Below, piece after piece: positions 36,906 to 46,655 of a stretch of 64,000 nt of DNA; the stretch's first letter is position 1; every line of letters begins with the position of its first letter. Location: assembly GCF_002006755.1 (NCBI RefSeq), contig NZ_MVDO01000019.1:1-64000 (forward strand), written 5' to 3'. The DNA comes from Wohlfahrtiimonas larvae. Lineage in GTDB: Bacteria; Pseudomonadota; Gammaproteobacteria; Cardiobacteriales; Wohlfahrtiimonadaceae. The notes below the pieces were generated by a model. It was given only the letters and a program-made list of their open reading frames with translations. It made no database searches and was not told the origin of the DNA. A program made the position numbers and the translations under genes.

Positions 36906-36942
36906 GAAATTATTGCTTATTGTATGAGTTGATTTATTATAC

Positions 36943-37554
36943 TTAATTGCTAATTACGGTTTCCAATAATGAGCTCTCAAACATTGATTGAGGGCTAATC
37001 ACTGTTTCATTCATGGGAATGTTTTTGCCATAGCGTTCTTTGATTTTTTGTTGCACGATCGGGTGGGATAAATCAAAATCCCCTAAACGTTCTAATGTAC
37101 CGATTTCAATGCCAGTTGCTCGTTGGTAAATTTTCCAAACAATTTCAGAGCAATACATTTTCTCATCATTCCACTCAAAGGTTAGATCATAAGGCTTACC
37201 TAAAAAACTTTGGGCAATTTTCTGCATTTTTAATTTATTTTGTGGTGTAAGTACTTCTTTTGAATTTTTGAGGCGTTTAACAACATAATGACCTTTTTCA
37301 CCACGATTAATCCATTCTTTTAAAGGCGTTGATTTAACAGGTTGAACAGCTTCAAAAACATAAGGCTGGCCTTTTTTATGAAAAATGATGCCCATGTGAG
37401 AATATTTAGATTTCGTCACAAGTTGTATGGCTTGGCTTTGTGATGATTGAGAAGTTTGAAAAATAATATCGCCATCTTGCAGAGATTTTGCATCAGTAAT
37501 GGTTATAAGGATAGCAATGATCAAAAGAGCAATTGTGTATAGATAACGGCGCAT
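36943..37554 (-). CDS. YiiX/YebB-like permuted papain-fold cysteine hydrolase
   Basis: A 203-residue protein with an N-terminal signal or anchor (MRRYLYTIALLIIAILITI) and a YiiX-type NlpC/P60-related domain: LQDGDIIFQTS, the histidine in KSKYSHMGIIF and the cysteine in KMYCSEIVWKIYQ, the permuted His-then-Cys order of this group. It probably cleaves an amide bond in the periplasm; the substrate is not known. AAGGGAG precedes ATG 37554. It follows yeiH by 17 bases and lies between that gene and the relic yeiH fragment. Confidence 0.8.
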   Translation of the reverse strand: MRRYLYTIALLIIAILITITDAKSLQDGDIIFQTSQSSQSQAIQLVTKSKYSHMGIIFHKKGQPYVFEAVQPVKSTPLKEWINRGEKGHYVVKRLKNSKEVLTPQNKLKMQKIAQSFLGKPYDLTFEWNDEKMYCSEIVWKIYQRATGIEIGTLERLGDFDLSHPIVQQKIKERYGKNIPMNETVISPQSMFESSLLETVISN

Positions 37555-37571
37555 AATATTCTCCCTTGCTA

Positions 37572-38567
37572 TTAAATATAGCCCATAAAATACAGCATAA
37601 TTAACGCAACGATAGAAAGCACAGTCCAACAAACTAAGCCCATGATGATGGGTTTAATACCATTTCTGAGCAATTTTGCTAAATCAGTATTTAAACCAAT
37701 GCCAACCATTGCAACGATGATTAAAAACTTCCCTGATTGTGCTAAAAAATGCGTGATGCTACTTGGAATGAAACCTAAAGAATTAATGATGGTTGTGATG
37801 ACAAAGCCAGTAATGAAATAGGGAATTGCTTTAGTGAGCTCAAATTTATAATCTGTATTGGCAGTTTGCGCTTTGGCCATATAAATGGATAAGCCAAAGG
37901 TGATTGGGATGATTATCAAGGTGCGCGTGAGTTTAACAATGGTTGCTAAAGCGCCTGATTCATCACTGTAAGAATACGCCGCAGCTAATACAGAAGAAGT
38001 ATCGTTAATCGCTGTGCCTGCCCAAATGCCAAAGGCTTCATTGTGCATGTGAAGCAAATGACCTAATGCAGGAAAGAGAAAAACAGCGATGATGTTGAAT
38101 AAAAAGATTGTCGCAATTGCATAAGATATTTGTTGATTGCTTGCATTCACAACAGGTGCAGTGGCGGCGATTGCTGAACCGCCACAAATACTTGTGCCAA
38201 CGCCGATCAATGTACCTGTGATAAAATCTATTTTTAATATTTTGGCAACGATATAAGCTGTGATGAAGGTTGCTAGTAATGTGAACAACATAATCCATAA
38301 TGAACTTAAGCCTACTGAAATAACATCAGAGATGCTCATCTCAAAGCCTAATAAAATAATGGCATAATGTAAGAATTTTTTCCCCGTAAAATTTGTACCA
38401 ATGCTGATACTTTCTGCTTGTTTAGAAAAAATCGCATTTAAAGCGATACCAATCGTGATACCAAAAACAGCGCCACCAATGAGTGGAAAGCTTTTGCCTA
38501 AATAAAATGCGATGATCCCAATGATAAAACAGATCAAGATACCCGTAATTATATGATTATTTTTCAT
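37572..38567 (-). CDS. yeiH: YeiH-family (UPF0324) putative sulfate exporter
   Basis: This 331-residue membrane protein has about 10 helices and the YeiH/PSE landmarks GTSICGGSAIAATAPVV, GIWAGTAINDTSSVLAAAYSY and KLTRTLIIIPITFGLSI. Members have been proposed as sulfate or sulfite exporters; function is not firmly established. ATG 38567 lies inside the last codons of ftsB (11-base overlap), so translation is probably coupled. A decayed second copy of its 3' end lies at 36757-36905. Confidence 0.85.
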   Translation of the reverse strand: MKNNHIITGILICFIIGIIAFYLGKSFPLIGGAVFGITIGIALNAIFSKQAESISIGTNFTGKKFLHYAIILLGFEMSISDVISVGLSSLWIMLFTLLATFITAYIVAKILKIDFITGTLIGVGTSICGGSAIAATAPVVNASNQQISYAIATIFLFNIIAVFLFPALGHLLHMHNEAFGIWAGTAINDTSSVLAAAYSYSDESGALATIVKLTRTLIIIPITFGLSIYMAKAQTANTDYKFELTKAIPYFITGFVITTIINSLGFIPSSITHFLAQSGKFLIIVAMVGIGLNTDLAKLLRNGIKPIIMGLVCWTVLSIVALIMLYFMGYI

Positions 38568-38865
38568 TTTTATTTTCTTCCTCTTCAGGGAGAATTTGAT
38601 AGAAGGTTTCATCTTCTTGAATTAAGCCGAGTTTGTAGCGGGCTAATTCTTCCTGTGAATTGACATCATTTTTTAAACTGGAAATAGTGATTTCTAGGGC
38701 ATTATTGCGCTCTTCTAGTTGTTTATTTTGTGCTTCTAGATCAGCAATTTGTGCCTCTAAATGAGTAATGGCGTGAACGCCTTGTTCTTCATCAAACCAA
38801 AGATGATGAATAAAATAAAAAACAATCCCAGCCATAAAAGCTAAGAAAACATGCAGCCATTTCAT
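38557..38865 (-). CDS. ftsB: Cell division protein FtsB
   Basis: A 102-residue septal protein: short cytoplasmic start (MKWLH), one membrane helix (residues about 5-20) and a periplasmic coiled coil (about 30-75, LEAQIADLEAQNKQLEERNN) followed by a conserved EELARYKLGLIQEDE segment. FtsB forms the FtsQLB complex that licenses septal peptidoglycan synthesis. It is divergent from prfA here rather than next to eno or ispD. Confidence 0.9.
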   Translation of the reverse strand: MKWLHVFLAFMAGIVFYFIHHLWFDEEQGVHAITHLEAQIADLEAQNKQLEERNNALEITISSLKNDVNSQEELARYKLGLIQEDETFYQILPEEEENKNEK

Positions 38866-38892
38866 AAATTTTGTCCTATCGGGTACACGAAG

Positions 38893-38907
38893 CGCAAATA
38901 TTTTGCG
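38893..38907. promoter_or_regulatory. Inverted repeat in the ftsB-prfA divergent gap
   Basis: CGCAAA-TAT-TTTGCG is a perfect inverted repeat about midway between the divergent start codons. It could be an operator, but nothing links it to a regulator. Confidence 0.3.
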
Positions 38908-38952
38908 ATAATAACCATTTTATCTATTTCTAGAATAATATAGTAGAACTTT

Positions 38953-40041
38953 ATGAATCCATCGATTATCCATAAATTAGATCAGTTGATTGAGCGCCAT
39001 CAAGAAGTGGGCGTGTTGCTATCTGAGCCAGATATTATCAGCGATCAAAACAAATTTCGTGAGCTATCACAAGAATATGCTCAGTTATCGCCTGTTGTGG
39101 ATGAATTCACAGCATGGAAAACTAATGAATTTAATTTAACAGAAGCTAAAGACATGTTGGATAGTGGCGACGCTGAATTAAAAGAAATGGCAAAAGAAGA
39201 GTTGCCGTTATTACAAGCGCGCCAAGAAGAGTTAGAAAAGAATTTGCAGATTTTGTTATTACCAAAAGATCCTAACGATGATAGTAATATCTTCCTAGAA
39301 GTTCGTGCGGGTACAGGCGGTGATGAAGCTGCAATCTTTGCGGGTGACTTATTTAATATGTATGCACGTTATGCTGAAGAGCGTCGTTGGCAGGTTGAAA
39401 TTATCTCTGAAAACCGTGGTGAACATGGTGGCTTTAAAGAGATCATTGCACGCGTGATCGGTCATGGTGCATATTCCCGCTTGAAGTTTGAATCAGGCGC
39501 ACATCGTGTTCAACGTGTGCCTGAAACAGAATCACAAGGCCGTGTGCATACATCTGCTGCAACTGTTGCAATTTTACCAGAAGTACCTGAAACAGAGGTA
39601 GTGAATATTAATCCTGCTGATTTGAAAGTGGATACATTCCGTGCGTCAGGTGCAGGTGGTCAGCACGTTAACAAAACTGACTCAGCGATTCGTATCACAC
39701 ATTTACCAACAGGCACAGTAGTAGAATGTCAGGATGAGCGCTCGCAACATAAAAACCGTGCACGTGCAATGAGTTTATTGGCATCACGCTTGCTGGAAGC
39801 TGAGCGTGAAAAAGAGCAAAAAGCAATGAGTGACAGCCGTCGTAGCTTGGTTGGTTCAGGGGATCGCTCTGAACGTATCCGTACTTATAACTACCCGCAA
39901 GGTCGCATTACAGATCACCGTATCAACTTAACATTGTATAAGTTAGAAGATGTGACGGGCGGCGATTTGGATCAAGTGATCGAACCATTGATTCAAGAAC
40001 ACCAAGCAGATATGTTAGCTGCATTAAGTGAGCAATCATAA
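38953..40041 (+). CDS. prfA: Peptide chain release factor 1
   Basis: A 362-residue RF1, which releases nascent peptides at UAA and UAG. The GGQ motif is in [21 protein letters not shown], the domain 2 stop-recognition tripeptide is PET in [18 protein letters not shown] (PxT form, as expected for RF1 rather than the SPF of RF2), and [17 protein letters not shown] is conserved. A strong terminator follows; prmC is not adjacent. Confidence 0.96.
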   Translation: MNPSIIHKLDQLIERHQEVGVLLSEPDIISDQNKFRELSQEYAQLSPVVDEFTAWKTNEFNLTEAKDMLDSGDAELKEMAKEELPLLQARQEELEKNLQILLLPKDPNDDSNIFLEVRAGTGGDEAAIFAGDLFNMYARYAEERRWQVEIISENRGEHGGFKEIIARVIGHGAYSRLKFESGAHRVQRVPETESQGRVHTSAATVAILPEVPETEVVNINPADLKVDTFRASGAGGQHVNKTDSAIRITHLPTGTVVECQDERSQHKNRARAMSLLASRLLEAEREKEQKAMSDSRRSLVGSGDRSERIRTYNYPQGRITDHRINLTLYKLEDVTGGDLDQVIEPLIQEHQADMLAALSEQS

Positions 40042-40049
40042 GTAGTTTG

Positions 40050-40074
40050 AAACCGCCTTTGGGCGGTTTTGTGT
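40050..40074 (+). terminator. Terminator of prfA
   Basis: AAACCGCC (40050-40057) and GGCGGTTT (40062-40069) form an 8-base GC-rich stem with a TTTG loop and a short T-rich exit. Confidence 0.85.
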
Positions 40075-40103
40075 TATATGGTTAGTAATATAATTATTAA
40101 TGT

Positions 40104-41966
40104 ATGAGGAATATTTTGAATAAGCAGCGTGCCCAATTAAAAATTTTAGCAACCACAGATCTTCATGCGCATGTAACCAATTATGATTACTACCGTGATG
40201 ATGTTTTGGCAGATTTTGGTTTAATGGGTTTAGCTGATGTGATTCAAGATATTCGAGCAAATTACCCCAATACATTATTAGTGGATAACGGTGATTTCCT
40301 ACAAGGAAACCCGATTGGTAATTATCTGCGTGATTATTCATTAGAGAACATGCATCCTATGGTGCGTATCATGAATGAGCTTAAATATGATGTGGGAACG
40401 CTGGGCAATCATGAATTTGATTTTGGTATCGAATTTTTAGAAAAAATGATGAACGATATTCAATATCCAATTGTGAATGCCAATATCATCAATGGCCATA
40501 ATAAACCTTGGATTCAGCCTTATGTGATTTTAGATAAAGCTATCATATTGGATTCAGGTGAAGTTAAAACAATGAAAATTGGTGTGATTGGTGCTTTGCC
40601 ACCGCAAGTGACAATGTGGAACCACAAAATTTTTGCGGACTATGCAAAAGATCATGAAGAGCTATATGTTGAAGATATTATAGAAACGATCACTTCAACA
40701 ATTCCTAAAATAAAGGTAGAAGGAGCTGATTTAATCATCGTGTTGGCACATTCAGGTTTTGCAACTCGCCCTTATGAATTGGGCGCTGAAAATGTGATCC
40801 AATTTTTAGCAGAAATTAAAGATATTGATGTAATCGTAGCAGGGCATGCACACAGCACTTTTCCAGATGATGAATATCATTTTGATCTACCAATTGTAAT
40901 GGCTGGTTCCTTTGGGCAATATCTTGGTGTGATTGATTTTGATTTGGAATATTGTGATCAGAAGTGGGGTATTATTCAAGGCTCAGCATCACTGATAGAG
41001 AATCAACAGCGTGAGCAATTTCAATCGCTATTATTTCGCCTCATAGAACCTGCACATGAATTAGCTAAAGAGCGGATGAATGCACCGATTGGAGAAAATC
41101 AAACGCTATTTTCAAGCTCATTGTCTTTAATTCAAGATGATGCTTGTACGCAATTAGTTGCAGATGCTCAACTTTGGTATGCCAAACAGTTATTGCACGA
41201 ATTGGGTCAAGCTGAATATTCTGATTTGCCACTATTAAGCGCTGTGCCTGCTTTTAAAGTGGGAGGGCGAAAGAATGCACCTTATGATTTTACTTGGATC
41301 GAAAAAGGCGTATTCACTTTCAAAAATGTTGCAGATCTCTATCCTTTTAATAATCAATTGGCGTTGATCAAAGTCACAGGGAAAGAGTTAAAAGAATGGT
41401 TGGAATGCGCTAACAGCATTTATCATCAAATTCATGAGCACAATGAAGAACAATATTTGATTAATTGGGAAAGTCATCGAGGGTATAATCGAGATGTGAT
41501 TAAGGGAGGCTTAAGTTATCGGGTTGATGCTAGGCATCCTCGCCGTTATAACGGTGATTGTATGCTTATTAACCCTGATAGTGAGCGGATTTTTGATTTA
41601 ACGTACAAAGGTGAGCCAGTTTTGAGTGATGCTGAGTTTATGTTGGCAACGAATCAGTATCGTGCTTATTCAGGCAAATTTCCCGGCAGTGGAGAAGCGA
41701 AGGTAGTAGCGCTTTCCTCTGATGAAATACCTGCAATTATTGAACTATACTTACAAAATATTGTGCAAGGTTCTGGTGTAGTTAATGTAGTGGCTGAGCG
41801 AAATTGGTCTTTATTTATGGGTAAAGCTAATAATGTGATTTATGAAACATCGCCAACGTCGCAAGACTTCGATTATATTATTGGAAATAACCCTAAAGTT
41901 ACATTTAGTGGTCTGTATGACGCACAAAAGTTTGCTTTGTATAAAATACGGTCATATATTTTGTAA
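40104..41966 (+). CDS. CpdB/UshA-family metallophosphoesterase without signal peptide
   Basis: This 620-residue protein has the two-domain 5'-nucleotidase/2',3'-cyclic phosphodiesterase structure. Metal-binding motifs TTDLHAH, DNGDFLQGNP, GNHEFDFG, LAHSG and AGHAHSTFP lie in the N-terminal half, and the nucleotide-binding C-terminal domain starts near residue 340. Relatives are mostly periplasmic, but the chain here reaches the catalytic fold within about 12 residues and shows no signal peptide. The ATG at 40104 has no ribosome site; a TTG at 40116 has GAGGA five bases upstream and may be the real start. Neither choice adds an export signal. Confidence 0.83.
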   Translation: MRNILNKQRAQLKILATTDLHAHVTNYDYYRDDVLADFGLMGLADVIQDIRANYPNTLLVDNGDFLQGNPIGNYLRDYSLENMHPMVRIMNELKYDVGTLGNHEFDFGIEFLEKMMNDIQYPIVNANIINGHNKPWIQPYVILDKAIILDSGEVKTMKIGVIGALPPQVTMWNHKIFADYAKDHEELYVEDIIETITSTIPKIKVEGADLIIVLAHSGFATRPYELGAENVIQFLAEIKDIDVIVAGHAHSTFPDDEYHFDLPIVMAGSFGQYLGVIDFDLEYCDQKWGIIQGSASLIENQQREQFQSLLFRLIEPAHELAKERMNAPIGENQTLFSSSLSLIQDDACTQLVADAQLWYAKQLLHELGQAEYSDLPLLSAVPAFKVGGRKNAPYDFTWIEKGVFTFKNVADLYPFNNQLALIKVTGKELKEWLECANSIYHQIHEHNEEQYLINWESHRGYNRDVIKGGLSYRVDARHPRRYNGDCMLINPDSERIFDLTYKGEPVLSDAEFMLATNQYRAYSGKFPGSGEAKVVALSSDEIPAIIELYLQNIVQGSGVVNVVAERNWSLFMGKANNVIYETSPTSQDFDYIIGNNPKVTFSGLYDAQKFALYKIRSYIL

Positions 41967-42436
41967 TTATGTACTATTATTCATGTAAGGCTAATTTTTT
42001 TGACTTGGCTCAAAGTGCATATATGGAAAGCTGTTAATATAATAGAATTATATGTATAAATTTTAGACAAAAATATATTGTTGATTATTAGTTAAAAATA
42101 TGAATAAAAGGTAGCTGATTATTAGAATATTCCTATGTAAATTTACATAGATTAAATATTGAATAAAAATATAATAAAAACAAAGAGAAATAAGTATATT
42201 TTAATAGTCTAATTGTTAATCAATGTATTCTGATTGTATGCATTTTATGCTAAATGTAATATTTTGAAACTGAATGAAAGCTGAAATGTATAAGTTATTT
42301 TTACATCAATATTTTTAGATCATTATAAAAATTATAAATCAATCTCATAAATGTTTTTTATTTTGACTGCTATTTTATTGGCTATATTATGCCTCGCAGA
42401 AACAATGATTTAATATAAGTATTAAAAGGTTTGCCA
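41967..42436 (+). promoter_or_regulatory. AT-rich leader of rpoS with an 18-bp palindrome
   Basis: This 470-base stretch has no gene. It contains a perfect palindrome CTATGTAAATTTACATAG (42133-42150) and, near its end, TTGACT (42363-42368) and TATTAT (42385-42390) spaced by 16 bases, a good sigma-70 promoter about 45 bases before the rpoS ATG. Nothing resembling a terminator for the upstream gene is evident. Confidence 0.55.
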
Positions 42437-43372
42437 ATGAATAAGCAGGGGTTAGATTGCGATTTTGATAATGAGATTGTGCCACATGATCAAGTCAATA
42501 ATGTTGAAGAGTTTTCAAGTATTATTACTAGTCATGATAAGCGCAGTAATATAGATGTTTCAGATTCTTTAAGTATGTACTTTAGTGAATTAGCAAGTAA
42601 TAAGTTGCTGACGGCAGATGAGGAAAAACAGCTCGCTTATTTAGTAAAACAAGGCGATGAAAAAGCACGTCAGAAAATGATTGAAAGTAATTTGCGATTA
42701 GTCATTGCTGTTGCTAAGCGTTATAGCAATAGAGATGTGGCATTATCTGATTTAGTCTCTGAAGGTAATCTCGGCTTGATGCAAGCAGTAGAAAAATTTG
42801 ATCCTGAAATGAATTATAGATTTTCAACATATGCAGTTTGGTGGATTCGCCATGCTATTGAGCGAGATATTATGAATACGGGACGGGCAGTGCGTTTGCC
42901 GATTCATTTACATAAAGCAATCAATAGAGTACTGAAAGTACAACGTGAATTGTCATCAACATTGAATAGAGAGCCAACACATGCTGAGTTGGCAGAAGCT
43001 TGTAATAAGTCGATCGCTGAAGTTGAAGAGTTATTGTTAGATAATGAGATGATTTTATCACTAGATATGGAAGTGAATGAAGATCAAGGCTCATTATTGG
43101 ATATGTTGTCCAGTGAAAATCGTACGGATAATGCTTTGGGGATGATGGAAGAGGACTCTTTATTAAATACCCTAGATCAAGGTTTACGTATTTTAGATCA
43201 TGAAGCTAGAGCGGTAATTGTGGAGCGTTTTGGTTTACGAGATGATGTGGCGAAAACTTATGCTGAAGTTGGTAACTTATTAAATATGACCAGTGAAAAA
43301 GTGCGTAGAGTTCAGATGAAAGCATTGAAAGAGATTAGAGAGTATTTGATTAAACAATACGAAGTTTGTTAA
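42437..43372 (+). CDS. rpoS: RpoS-type sigma factor
   Basis: A 311-residue group 2 sigma-70 factor. Regions 1.2-2.4 are strong: LTADEEKQLAYLVKQGD, MIESNLRLVIAVAKRYSNR, DLVSEGNLGLMQAVEKFDPE and YRFSTYAVWWIRHAIERDIM, followed by an RLPIH segment typical of RpoS; region 4 is in the last 55 residues. The -10-recognition segment reads NTGRAVRLPIH where E. coli RpoS has NQTRTIRLPIH. It is the general stress/stationary-phase sigma, but no nlpD precedes it. ATG 42437 with an upstream AAAGG was preferred to a TTG two codons earlier. Confidence 0.82.
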   Translation: MNKQGLDCDFDNEIVPHDQVNNVEEFSSIITSHDKRSNIDVSDSLSMYFSELASNKLLTADEEKQLAYLVKQGDEKARQKMIESNLRLVIAVAKRYSNRDVALSDLVSEGNLGLMQAVEKFDPEMNYRFSTYAVWWIRHAIERDIMNTGRAVRLPIHLHKAINRVLKVQRELSSTLNREPTHAELAEACNKSIAEVEELLLDNEMILSLDMEVNEDQGSLLDMLSSENRTDNALGMMEEDSLLNTLDQGLRILDHEARAVIVERFGLRDDVAKTYAEVGNLLNMTSEKVRRVQMKALKEIREYLIKQYEVC

Positions 43373-43381
43373 TGATTATAA

Positions 43382-43410
43382 AAAAGTCCCTATGATAGGG
43401 ACTTTTATGA
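43382..43410. terminator. Bidirectional terminator between rpoS and the usp gene
   Basis: AAAAGTCCCTA (43382-43392) and TAGGGACTTTT (43396-43406) form a perfect 11-base stem with a TGA loop, serving the convergent rpoS and usp genes. Confidence 0.85.
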
Positions 43411-43427
43411 TTAAATTGGTGTGATGA

Positions 43428-43847
43428 TTATTTTACTAATAATACTGGCATGGTTGCTTTTTGTACAACTTCATTGCTGACGCCACCCAATACAAATTTC
43501 TGTACAGCATTTAGGCCACGACTTCCGATAACAATAATATCTGCATCAGTTGTATTGGCATGTTGAATAATGGTTGGAGAAGCTTCGCCTGTTACAATAG
43601 AAACTTTATTTTTAATACCAGCATCGTTCAAGATTTTTTCAACTGGGCTAATGCGAGCTTGTCTAGCTTTATCTTGTTCTTCTTTAGAAGGTTCTAATAA
43701 AATTTCACGTGCAGTTTTAGGTGGAACATTCACATAAAGAATATCAACGATTGCATCTGATTCAATTTTTGCTAGTTTTGTTGCTTCTTCTGTTGCACGT
43801 AAAGAGTTTTCAGAACCATCAACAGCCAATAGGATTTTTTTATACAT
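43428..43847 (-). CDS. Universal stress protein, UspA family
   Basis: A 139-residue single Usp domain: ILLAVDGSENSLRATEEA at the start and the nucleotide-binding GSRGLNAVQKFVLGGVSNEVV (G-x2-G-x9-G-[S/T] type, so probably an ATP-binding member) near the end. These proteins support survival under stress. It stands alone between rpoS and gap; co-location with rpoS hints at stationary-phase expression. Confidence 0.9.
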   Translation of the reverse strand: MYKKILLAVDGSENSLRATEEATKLAKIESDAIVDILYVNVPPKTAREILLEPSKEEQDKARQARISPVEKILNDAGIKNKVSIVTGEASPTIIQHANTTDADIIVIGSRGLNAVQKFVLGGVSNEVVQKATMPVLLVK

Positions 43848-43980
43848 GTGCTCTCCTTTTAGATTAAATATACTTACTTCGGTTGTGTCTTATTAGTATA
43901 GGATATTACCATTAAAATGTCCTTGATAATAGGCATATCAACTCTTTCTTATTTAATGAATTTTTTCTAATACCTAAGAA

Positions 43981-44005
43981 AAAAGCTTCGCAGTGCGAAG
44001 CTTTT
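43981..44005 (-). terminator. Terminator of gap
   Basis: AAAAGCTTCG (43981-43990) and CGAAGCTTTT (43996-44005) pair perfectly around CAGTG, with a T run following on the minus strand. Confidence 0.85.
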
Positions 44006-44030
44006 GTGTTACAGGTTTATATATCAAACA

Positions 44031-45044
<1,014 letters not shown>

Positions 45045-45070
45045 TTAATGGGCATTTACACTATAATTAA

Positions 45071-45090
45071 TGGCTATATTACTATAGCCA
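45071..45090. other. Inverted repeat between pepA and gap
   Basis: TGGCTATA (45071-45078) and TATAGCCA (45083-45090) are a perfect inverted repeat with a 4-base spacer, about 45 bases upstream of the gap start. It could be an operator or an intercistronic hairpin; no T run follows. Confidence 0.4.
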
Positions 45091-45131
45091 GAAAATATTA
45101 AATTGAATTATCTCATTTATTGATTAAATAA

Positions 45132-46625
45132 TTAGGCTTTGCTTTGTTTGACAATATAATCAAGCAATAAACCAACAGGGCGACCTGTTGCACCTTTATT
45201 TGCACCTGCTGAATTCCATGCTGTGCCTGCAATATCTAAATGTGCCCATGCATATTTCTCAGTGAAACGAGATAGGAAGCATGCTGCTGTGATTGAACCG
45301 CCCGCACGACCCGCACCAATATTAGCAATGTCTGCAAATGGGCTGTCTAATTGTGATTGATATTCATCCCAGATAGGTAATTGCCATACGCGATCAGATG
45401 TTGCTTGACTGCTTTCGATGATTTGGTCGGCTAACTCTTGGTTATTTGCAAATAAGCCTGTAGGAATGTGACCCAATGCAACAATGATTGCACCTGTTAA
45501 AGTTGCAACATTGATGACAGCTTTAGGCTCATATTGTTCTGCATAAGTTAACGCATCACATAGAATTAAACGACCTTCAGCATCAGTGTTTAAAATTTCG
45601 ATGGTTTTGCCAGACATTGATGTCACAACATCGCCAGGTTTAATGGCTGAGCCAGATGGCATATTTTCAACAGCAGGAATCAATGCAACAACATTGATTG
45701 GTAATTGTAATTCAGCAATAGATTGCATTGTGCCTAATACAGTTGCGGCACCACACATATCATATTTCATTTCATCCATGCCGGCGCCCGGTTTTAATGA
45801 AATACCGCCTGAATCAAAGGTTACCCCTTTACCCACTAAAACAATTGGCGCAGCTTCGCGATCTTCCGCGCCTTGATATTCCAAGATAATAAAGTTTGGT
45901 GCTTCTACGCTACCTTGTGAAACAGCTACAATTGCACCCATACCTTGGCGTTTAATCGCGCTATCATTAAGAATTTTGCAATATAGATTATCATATTTAC
46001 GTGCTAAATTATCAGCAACATCAGATAAGTCTGTTGGTGTTAGATGGTTAGCTGGTGTATTACCTAAATCTTTAGCAAGGTCGATACCTTTTTCAAGAGC
46101 TAAGCCATATGTAAATGCGCTTTTGACCTCATCAGTAATGGTTGAAACATTAATGTTATAAGTTTGCGCATGCTGTTCATCTTTTTTGCTTTTATAATCA
46201 TTAAAAGTATAAGTTGCATGGCTAATTGTTTCGATGATTTTAGGAATCGAATAAGTTTTTTTACCGCAGTTACTTAAAATTGAAAATGTGATGTTTGTTG
46301 CAGGTGTTTTTTTTGCCCATAAAGTAGCTGTTTCTACTGCTTTAGCAACGCTTTCGATGGATGCTTTGTCGCGTGCGCCAAACCCCACCATTACTAAGTA
46401 ACGCGCTTTTAAATTGACAGGTTTGAAAATAGGGAAGATTGAACCTGTTTTACCTGTGATTTCGCCAGAATCTAATAAAGCTTGTAATTCACCATTCATA
46501 ATTGCATCAAGTGCTTTTGCATCTGGTGATAACTCTTCTTCGTAGCAGTTAACAACTAAAATATCAGTATCTAGCGATTGAATTTCATCACTACTTAATT
46601 GATATGAAACTGGTTGAATTTTCAT
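45132..46625 (-). CDS. pepA: Leucyl aminopeptidase (PepA)
   Basis: A 497-residue M17 aminopeptidase with two-zinc active-site motifs VGKGVTFDSGGISLKP (K266, D271) and NTDAEGRL (346-353). It removes N-terminal residues and, in E. coli, also binds DNA in Xer recombination. It lies between miaB and gap on the same strand. The common neighbour holC is elsewhere in this window (63.4 kb), so the usual pepA-holC pair is split. Confidence 0.95.
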   Translation of the reverse strand: MKIQPVSYQLSSDEIQSLDTDILVVNCYEEELSPDAKALDAIMNGELQALLDSGEITGKTGSIFPIFKPVNLKARYLVMVGFGARDKASIESVAKAVETATLWAKKTPATNITFSILSNCGKKTYSIPKIIETISHATYTFNDYKSKKDEQHAQTYNINVSTITDEVKSAFTYGLALEKGIDLAKDLGNTPANHLTPTDLSDVADNLARKYDNLYCKILNDSAIKRQGMGAIVAVSQGSVEAPNFIILEYQGAEDREAAPIVLVGKGVTFDSGGISLKPGAGMDEMKYDMCGAATVLGTMQSIAELQLPINVVALIPAVENMPSGSAIKPGDVVTSMSGKTIEILNTDAEGRLILCDALTYAEQYEPKAVINVATLTGAIIVALGHIPTGLFANNQELADQIIESSQATSDRVWQLPIWDEYQSQLDSPFADIANIGAGRAGGSITAACFLSRFTEKYAWAHLDIAGTAWNSAGANKGATGRPVGLLLDYIVKQSKA

Positions 46626-46655
46626 GAATATCCTTCCTATATTTTTATCAATGGG

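Noticed and set aside
36943-37554. YiiX-like gene plus yeiH relic as a transposon
   Set aside because: No transposase, target-site duplication or terminal repeat; simple duplication or recombination explains the layout.
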